From assembly GCF_900104895.1 (NCBI RefSeq), contig NZ_LT629742.1, positions 558,001-622,000 of the forward strand: DNA of 64,000 nucleotides, given 5' to 3'. The first letter of the stretch is position 1. Every line of letters begins with the position of its first letter. The translations under genes and the position numbers were made by a program. This DNA comes from Microterricola viridarii. Its GTDB lineage: Bacteria; Actinomycetota; Actinomycetes; Actinomycetales; Microbacteriaceae. This document shows positions 60,233 through 64,000 of this stretch, piece after piece. Below the pieces are notes generated by a model. That model saw only the letters and a list, made by a program, of their open reading frames with translations. It was not told the origin of the DNA and did no database searches.

Positions 60233-60298
60233 CCCGTCGAGACTGCGCGACTTGTAGTTGGAGGCCGCTAAAACTACAAGTCGCGCAGTCTCGACGGG
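60233..60298. repeat. GAGACTGCGCGACTTGT palindrome, intergenic copy
   Basis: Perfect 27-bp arms (60233-60259 and 60272-60298; contain CGAGACTGCGCGACTTGT and its complement) around a 12-nt loop. It lies between the convergent permease and cofD genes and could act as a bidirectional terminator. The same arm sequence makes up the palindrome in the FecCD-type permease gene at 63423-63484. Confidence 0.9.
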
Positions 60299-60352
60299 TA
60301 CGGGTATGGGTGGGGTGGGATGGGGTGGAGTGCGGGTGCGGGTGCGGCTAGG
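60296..60352. other. G-rich low-complexity tract
   Basis: Runs of GGG/GGGG at short intervals (GGGTACGGGTATGGGTGGGG then further runs) on the + strand, beyond the hairpin and before the cofD 3' end. It could form a G-quadruplex in the plus strand or, in the minus-strand transcript, a C-rich tail. Confidence 0.5.
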
Positions 60353-61463
60353 GGCGCGAGCGCGCGGCCAGCGCGAGGGCGTCCGCGGCGATCGCGGCCG
60401 TCTCCTCGACGGTGTGGAACCAGAGCGGGCGGGCGAGGGTGCGGATGCCGGCCAGCGGCCCGCCTGCCGCCGACTCCGCCGCCGCGGCATCCGTGCTGTC
60501 GACGAGCCAGCCATCGAGCAAGCCAGCGCCGGGCAGGTCAGCGCCGAGCAAGCCAGCGCCGGGCAGGCCAGCGCCGAGCAGGCCAGCGCTGGGCAGGCCG
60601 CGTGCGCCGTAGTGGGCGCCGACTGCGACCGCGCTCGTCTCCACGCCGATCGCGCTCAGGCAGGCGTCTGCCATGCCACGCACGACGGCGCCGCCGATGA
60701 TCGGCGAGATTCCGACGACGGGCGCCGCGGTCTGCCGCACCGCGTCGGCGATGCCGGGGATGCCGAGGATCGTGCCGATCGAGACGACCGGGTTCGACGG
60801 CGCGAACAGCACCACGTCGGCCTCCGCGATCGCCTCGAGCACGCCGGGGGCCGGGCGGGCCCGCTCGACGTTGTTCTGGGTGAAGGCGAGCGCGGGCAGG
60901 GCGGCCCGGTGCCGCACCCACCACTCCTCGAAGTGCAGCTGCCGGGTGCCGCCGGCCTCGTCGGCGACGGTCACGAGCGTCTCCGCCTCGTCGTCGGTGG
61001 CCGGCAGCAGGGTGACACCGGGGTTCCAGCGGGCGCACAGCCGGGCGGTCGCCTCGCTGAGCGGCAGGCCGTCGCGCAGCCAGGAGCTGCGCGCGATGTG
61101 GGTGCCGAGGTCGAGGTCGCCGAGCGTGAACCACGGCCAGCCGACGCCGTAGGCGGTCAGCTCGGCGCTGACCCGCTCGCTCTCGCCACGCCGGCCCCAG
61201 CCGCGCTCCTCGTCGTTCGCGCCGCCGAGGGCGTACATGATCGAGTCCAAGTCGGGGCAGACGCGCAGACCGGCCAGCCAGAGGTCGTCGCCGGTGTTGG
61301 CGATCACGGTGACGGATGCCGCGGTGCCGCTGCCCGGCATGCCCTCCTCCGGGCTGCCCGCGGCCGCCGGCCACTCGGCGCGCAGCCCGTGCAGCAGGCC
61401 GCGCACGAAGCGGGATCCGCCCACGCCGCCGGCGAGCACGGCGATGCCGGGCGCGGCGCTCAT
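60348..61463 (-). CDS. cofD: 2-phospho-L-lactate transferase (CofD/FbiA)
   Basis: A 371-residue enzyme that joins the lactyl/enolpyruvyl phosphate moiety to Fo, giving F420-0 (or dehydro-F420-0). AVLAGGVGGSRFVRGLLHGL is the diagnostic start; VIANTGDDLWLAGLRVCPDL, VLFAPSNPVVSIGTILGIPG and VVGISPIIGGAVVRGMADAC are the substrate-binding blocks. Near the C-terminus a Leu/Gly/Ala-rich insertion is encoded by three 30-bp repeats (60511-60600), unlike other CofD proteins. It overlaps by 4 nt with the ABC ATPase gene upstream, so it is the last gene of an operon with a transporter. Confidence 0.92.
   Translation of the reverse strand: MSAAPGIAVLAGGVGGSRFVRGLLHGLRAEWPAAAGSPEEGMPGSGTAASVTVIANTGDDLWLAGLRVCPDLDSIMYALGGANDEERGWGRRGESERVSAELTAYGVGWPWFTLGDLDLGTHIARSSWLRDGLPLSEATARLCARWNPGVTLLPATDDEAETLVTVADEAGGTRQLHFEEWWVRHRAALPALAFTQNNVERARPAPGVLEAIAEADVVLFAPSNPVVSIGTILGIPGIADAVRQTAAPVVGISPIIGGAVVRGMADACLSAIGVETSAVAVGAHYGARGLPSAGLLGAGLPGAGLLGADLPGAGLLDGWLVDSTDAAAAESAAGGPLAGIRTLARPLWFHTVEETAAIAADALALAARSRP
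60511..60600. repeat. 30-bp triplet repeat within cofD
   Basis: Three 30-bp units (60511-60540, 60541-60570, 60571-60600), each made of two similar 15-bp halves; on the coding strand they read as LLGAGLPGAG-like decapeptides. The repeat keeps the frame and looks like a minisatellite in a loop. Confidence 0.88.
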
Positions 61464-62374
61464 GCGCTCACCCGCGAGGCCGTCGCGGCAGCGGAATCCG
61501 TCCCGGCAGCGGCATCCGCCCCGGCATCGTCCGCGGGGAGCGCCGAGAACGCCAGCAGCGCCCGCCCCGTCGTCGGATGCCGCAACACCTCGGCGTGCAC
61601 GCCGTAGACCTCGCGGATCAGCTCACTCGTCAACACGCTCGCGGGGGCGCCGGCGGCCACGACCCGGCCGGCCGCGAGCACGATCACGTGGTCGGCGAAG
61701 GCGGCGGCCAGGTTCAGGTCGTGCAGGGCGGCGACGGCGGTGAGGCCGCGCTCGGTCAGCCGGGAGACCAGGGCGAGGGTGTCGAGCTGCGCCCGGATGT
61801 CGAGGTGGTTCGTTGGCTCGTCCAGCAGCAGCAGGCGCGGCTCCTGGGCGAGCGCGCGGGCGAGGTTGACCCGCTGCCGCTCGCCGCCGGAGAGGGTGCG
61901 GTAGAGCCGGTCGGCGAGCGCGGCCGCGCCGGTGTCGGCGAGGCAGCGCGCCGCGATGGCGTGGTCGTCGGCGCCCGGCCCGGCGAACAGGCTGCGGTGC
62001 GGGGTGCGCCCGAGCAGCACGGCATCCGTCACCGAGAGCTCCAGCTGGCTGTCGGCGTGCTGCTCGGCCAGGGCGACGACGCGGGCGCGGGCGCGCCGGG
62101 TCGCGGTGTCCAGCCGGGTTCCGCCGTGGCTGACGGTGCCGCCGTCGCCGTTCAGCACACCGGCGATGAGGTGCAGCAGGGTGCTCTTGCCGGCGCCGTT
62201 CGGCCCGATGATCGCGCCGAGGCGGCCCTGCGGGATGGTGCAGTCCACCCCGTCGATGACGAGGGCGCCGGCGCGGGTGAAGTGCAGGCGCGAGGTCTCC
62301 AGGCCGGGAGGCGCGGCATCCGGGGCCAGGCCCGCGGCGGCGGCGGGCGCGCGGCGTGCGGCGGTGACGGTCAT
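61460..62374 (-). CDS. ABC transporter ATP-binding protein (putative F420-0 / siderophore-type importer)
   Basis: A 304-residue FecE/BtuD-like ATPase: Walker A IIGPNGAGKSTLLHLIAGVL, signature LSGGERQRVNLARAL, Walker B LLLLDEPTNHLD, switch His in VAALHDLNLAAAFADHV. Ala-rich extensions are at both ends. It overlaps the permease gene upstream and cofD downstream by 4 nt each. A FecE-FecCD-type importer directly coupled to cofD is the arrangement annotated in Actinobacteria as a putative F420-0 ABC transporter; the substrate is a context-based proposal, with a siderophore or cobalamin as alternatives. Confidence 0.85.
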   Translation of the reverse strand: MTVTAARRAPAAAAGLAPDAAPPGLETSRLHFTRAGALVIDGVDCTIPQGRLGAIIGPNGAGKSTLLHLIAGVLNGDGGTVSHGGTRLDTATRRARARVVALAEQHADSQLELSVTDAVLLGRTPHRSLFAGPGADDHAIAARCLADTGAAALADRLYRTLSGGERQRVNLARALAQEPRLLLLDEPTNHLDIRAQLDTLALVSRLTERGLTAVAALHDLNLAAAFADHVIVLAAGRVVAAGAPASVLTSELIREVYGVHAEVLRHPTTGRALLAFSALPADDAGADAAAGTDSAAATASRVSA

Positions 62375-63513
62375 CCGACCCTCCGGTTTCTGAGCATGAT
62401 CAGGGCGAAGACGGGGCCGCCGACGATGGCGGTCAGGATTCCGACCGGCAGCTCGCGCGGGTCGAACAGGGTGCGCGCGCCGGTGTCCATCCAGACCAGG
62501 AAGATCGCGCCGGCCAGGGCGGAGAGCGGCAGCAGGGCGCGGTGGCCGGGGCCCGCCCCGCCGCGGGAGACGAGCAGCCGCACGGCGTGCGGCAGCACGA
62601 GGCCGACGAATCCGATCGCACCGCTCACCGCGACGAGGGCACCGGTGAGCAGGGCGGTCGCGCCGAGCAGCAGCCAGCGCACCCGGGTGACCGGGATGCC
62701 GAGCGCCGAGGCGGCGGTGTCGCCGAAGGCGAAGGCGTCGAGCACGGTGCCGCTGAACAGCAGTGGCAGTCCGATCACGAGCAGGGCGGCCCCGGCGATC
62801 ACGACGGCCGGCCAGCGGGCGCCGGCCAGCGAGCCGAGCAGCCAATTCAGGATCTCCCGGTAGCTGTCGCCGGTCGCGCTCCAGAAGATCACCAGGCTGG
62901 TCAGCGCGCCGAAGATCGCCGAGACGGCGAGGCCGCCGAGGATGGTGCGGCTCGGGCTGAGCCCTCCGCCGCCCCCGGCGAGCAGCAGGGTGGCGCCCAG
63001 GGCGAGCAGCGCCCCGAGGAACGCCGCGACGGGCAGCGCGATGGCGGCGCCCAACACGATCACGCTGACGGCGCCGAGCGAGGCGCCGGAGCTGAGGCCG
63101 AGTAGGTACGGGTCGGCGAGCGGGTTGCGCATGAGCGCCTGCATCACCGTGCCGCAGAGGGCCAGGCCCGCGCCGACGGCCGCTGCCGTGAGGACCCGGG
63201 GCAGGCGCAGCTCCCAGACGATGCCATCGCGGAGCGGCGAGAGCGGCTCGAGCCCGAACAGGCCGCCGAGGCCGAGGTGGTGCAGCACGCTGGCGAGCAC
63301 CTCGGACGGGCTGAGGTCGGCCGGGCCGATCGCGATGGCCAGCAGCACGGATGCCGCCAGCGCCAGCCCGAGCACGGCAGCCACGACCCCGGTGCGCCCG
63401 CGCCCGCGTCCCCGCGCCACCGCGCCGAGACTGCGCGACTTGTCGTTCGGGGCGCCCGGAACGACAAGTCGCGCAGTCTCGGCGGGCGGTGCGGCGGGGG
63501 AGGGGCTAACCAT
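62371..63513 (-). CDS. FecCD-family ABC permease (putative F420-0 importer) with palindrome-encoded N-terminus
   Basis: A 380-residue permease with about ten helices. Family blocks are ELRLPRVLTAAAVGAGLALC, GTVMQALMRNPLADPYLLGL and SGASLGAVSV, plus the C-terminal GAIGFVGLVLPHAVRLLV. The ATG at 63513 overlaps the end of the binding-protein gene by 8 nt, which supports it as the true, coupled start. Codons 11-31 before the first helix are supplied by a perfect 26-bp inverted repeat (63423-63484), reading ETARLVVPGAPNDKSRSLGA. Without it the N-terminus would be about 20 residues shorter, as in homologues. Confidence 0.85.
   Translation of the reverse strand: MVSPSPAAPPAETARLVVPGAPNDKSRSLGAVARGRGRGRTGVVAAVLGLALAASVLLAIAIGPADLSPSEVLASVLHHLGLGGLFGLEPLSPLRDGIVWELRLPRVLTAAAVGAGLALCGTVMQALMRNPLADPYLLGLSSGASLGAVSVIVLGAAIALPVAAFLGALLALGATLLLAGGGGGLSPSRTILGGLAVSAIFGALTSLVIFWSATGDSYREILNWLLGSLAGARWPAVVIAGAALLVIGLPLLFSGTVLDAFAFGDTAASALGIPVTRVRWLLLGATALLTGALVAVSGAIGFVGLVLPHAVRLLVSRGGAGPGHRALLPLSALAGAIFLVWMDTGARTLFDPRELPVGILTAIVGGPVFALIMLRNRRVG
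63423..63484. repeat. GAGACTGCGCGACTTGT palindrome, in-frame copy in the permease gene
   Basis: Perfect 26-bp arms at 63423-63448 and 63459-63484 around a 10-nt loop. The arms share GAGACTGCGCGACTTGT and the following GTT with the intergenic copy at 60233-60298; the loops differ. Confidence 0.9.
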
Positions 63514-64000
63514 CGAGGGCTGCCAGCTGGGTGTTCAGCGAGGCGACGGCCTCGACGTTGCGCACGCCGGCCTCGCCGGCGGGGAACGGCACGGTGAGGT
63601 AGCGGCCTGCCTGCACGGCGCTCAGCTCGGCGGTCGCGGGGTTCGACTCGAGCAGCGCGATCTTGCTCTCCGCGGTGTTCCAAGCGGCGTCCACGAGCAC
63701 GATCACGTCGGGGTCCGCGGCCACGATCGCCTCCCAGCCGAGCGGCGCCCAGCTGTCCTGCACGGAGGCGGCCACGTTCTCCAGCTCGAGCGCGTCGAGG
63801 ATCATCTGCGGGGCGCCGATGCCGGCTCCCACATAGGGGGTGTCGTTGCCCGAGCTGTACCAGAGCGCGGTGCGGCCGGCACCGGCCGGCTGCACCGCGG
63901 CCAGCTCGGCCTGCTGTCCGGCGATGAGGGTCGCGGCGGCATCCTGCACGTCGAAGATCTCGCCGAGCTGCTCGATGTCGGCGAACACCGCGTCGAAGGT
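63506..64000 (-). CDS. ABC transporter periplasmic-type binding protein, C-terminal part (putative F420-0 binder)
   Basis: The frame is open to the right edge, so only the C-terminal 164 residues are present. The fold is the cobalamin/iron-chelate type (peripla_BP_2): GRTALWYSSGNDTPYVGAGI, LGWEAIVAADPDVIVLVD and YLTVPFPAGEAGVRNVEAVA are typical segments. The stop overlaps the permease start. With the ATPase and cofD genes it forms one minus-strand operon. The ligand (F420-0 is the proposed one in such loci) cannot be verified from this fragment. Confidence 0.8.
   Translation of the reverse strand, partial: TFDAVFADIEQLGEIFDVQDAAATLIAGQQAELAAVQPAGAGRTALWYSSGNDTPYVGAGIGAPQMILDALELENVAASVQDSWAPLGWEAIVAADPDVIVLVDAAWNTAESKIALLESNPATAELSAVQAGRYLTVPFPAGEAGVRNVEAVASLNTQLAALDG

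Noticed and set aside
60296-60352. G-rich tract as a possible small RNA or gene
   Set aside because: Only simple low-complexity sequence is visible, without a promoter or frame; it is listed as a sequence tract.

Overview
The window is about 70% GC chromosomal DNA. Its gene content points to the actinobacterial family Microbacteriaceae (relatives of Leifsonia, Cryobacterium, Salinibacterium); this is an inference, since no rRNA gene is present. Supporting traits are a sugar ABC importer with no dedicated ATPase, LAETG-type (class E sortase) surface proteins, coenzyme F420 genes, SCO4848- and DUF6421-type proteins, and many promoters whose -10 box lies 6-7 nt before the start codon. No phage, integrase, transposase, CRISPR array or rRNA was seen. 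Genes are dense on both strands.

Layout. 1-6.4 kb: a truncated glycosyltransferase, a divergent HxlR regulator/quinone reductase pair, an inositol-phosphatase/GNAT pair, an M23 cell-wall peptidase with a structured-looking leader, and a DUF559 protein. 6.5-14.5 kb: a maltodextrin locus (alpha-glucosidase divergent from malEFG and a cyclomaltodextrinase-like GH13 enzyme) with two LacI-type operators. 14.5-14.8 kb: tRNA-Thr and tRNA-Met with a textbook terminator. 14.9-19.7 kb: a sugar-related set (aldose-epimerase-like, AraC regulator, DUF5107-TPR protein). 19.9-25.2 kb: acyl-CoA ligase, MFS exporter and a NarL-type two-component system. 25.3-27.9 kb: an unusual PadR-led operon with a membrane protein and two secreted paralogues of unknown function. 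28-40.3 kb: two LAETG surface proteins, SDRs, DUF6421, LysE exporter, a carbamoyltransferase homologue with an altered active site, AlkD-like repair protein, methyltransferase, serine hydrolase and acetyltransferase.

40.3-43.7 kb encodes the end of the beta-ketoadipate pathway (pcaI-pcaJ-pcaF plus an IclR regulator), preceded by a strong 15+4+15 operator palindrome. 44.2-48.9 kb encodes an ABC importer downstream of an aromatic/histidinol-phosphate aminotransferase and divergent from an AsnC/Lrp regulator; two paralogous small membrane proteins flank it. From 51 kb to the right edge two F420 blocks (F420-dependent oxidoreductase-cofE-fgd, and cofD with a three-gene ABC transporter) surround a LuxR/LAL regulator and a LolA-like/ABC-exporter operon. 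CofD and CofE make and extend F420, Fgd reduces it, and the ABC importer next to cofD belongs to a type proposed to move F420-0.

Repeats are the most distinctive non-genic content. At least five families of palindromic or composite repeats occur. Two perfect or near-perfect palindromes lie in frame inside the N-terminal coding regions of ABC permeases (59297-59348 and 63423-63484), a copy of a shorter repeat lies in frame in a response-regulator linker (23357-23378), and a 30-bp triplet lies in frame in cofD. A roughly 290-bp composite repeat is arrayed three times at 49337-50165.
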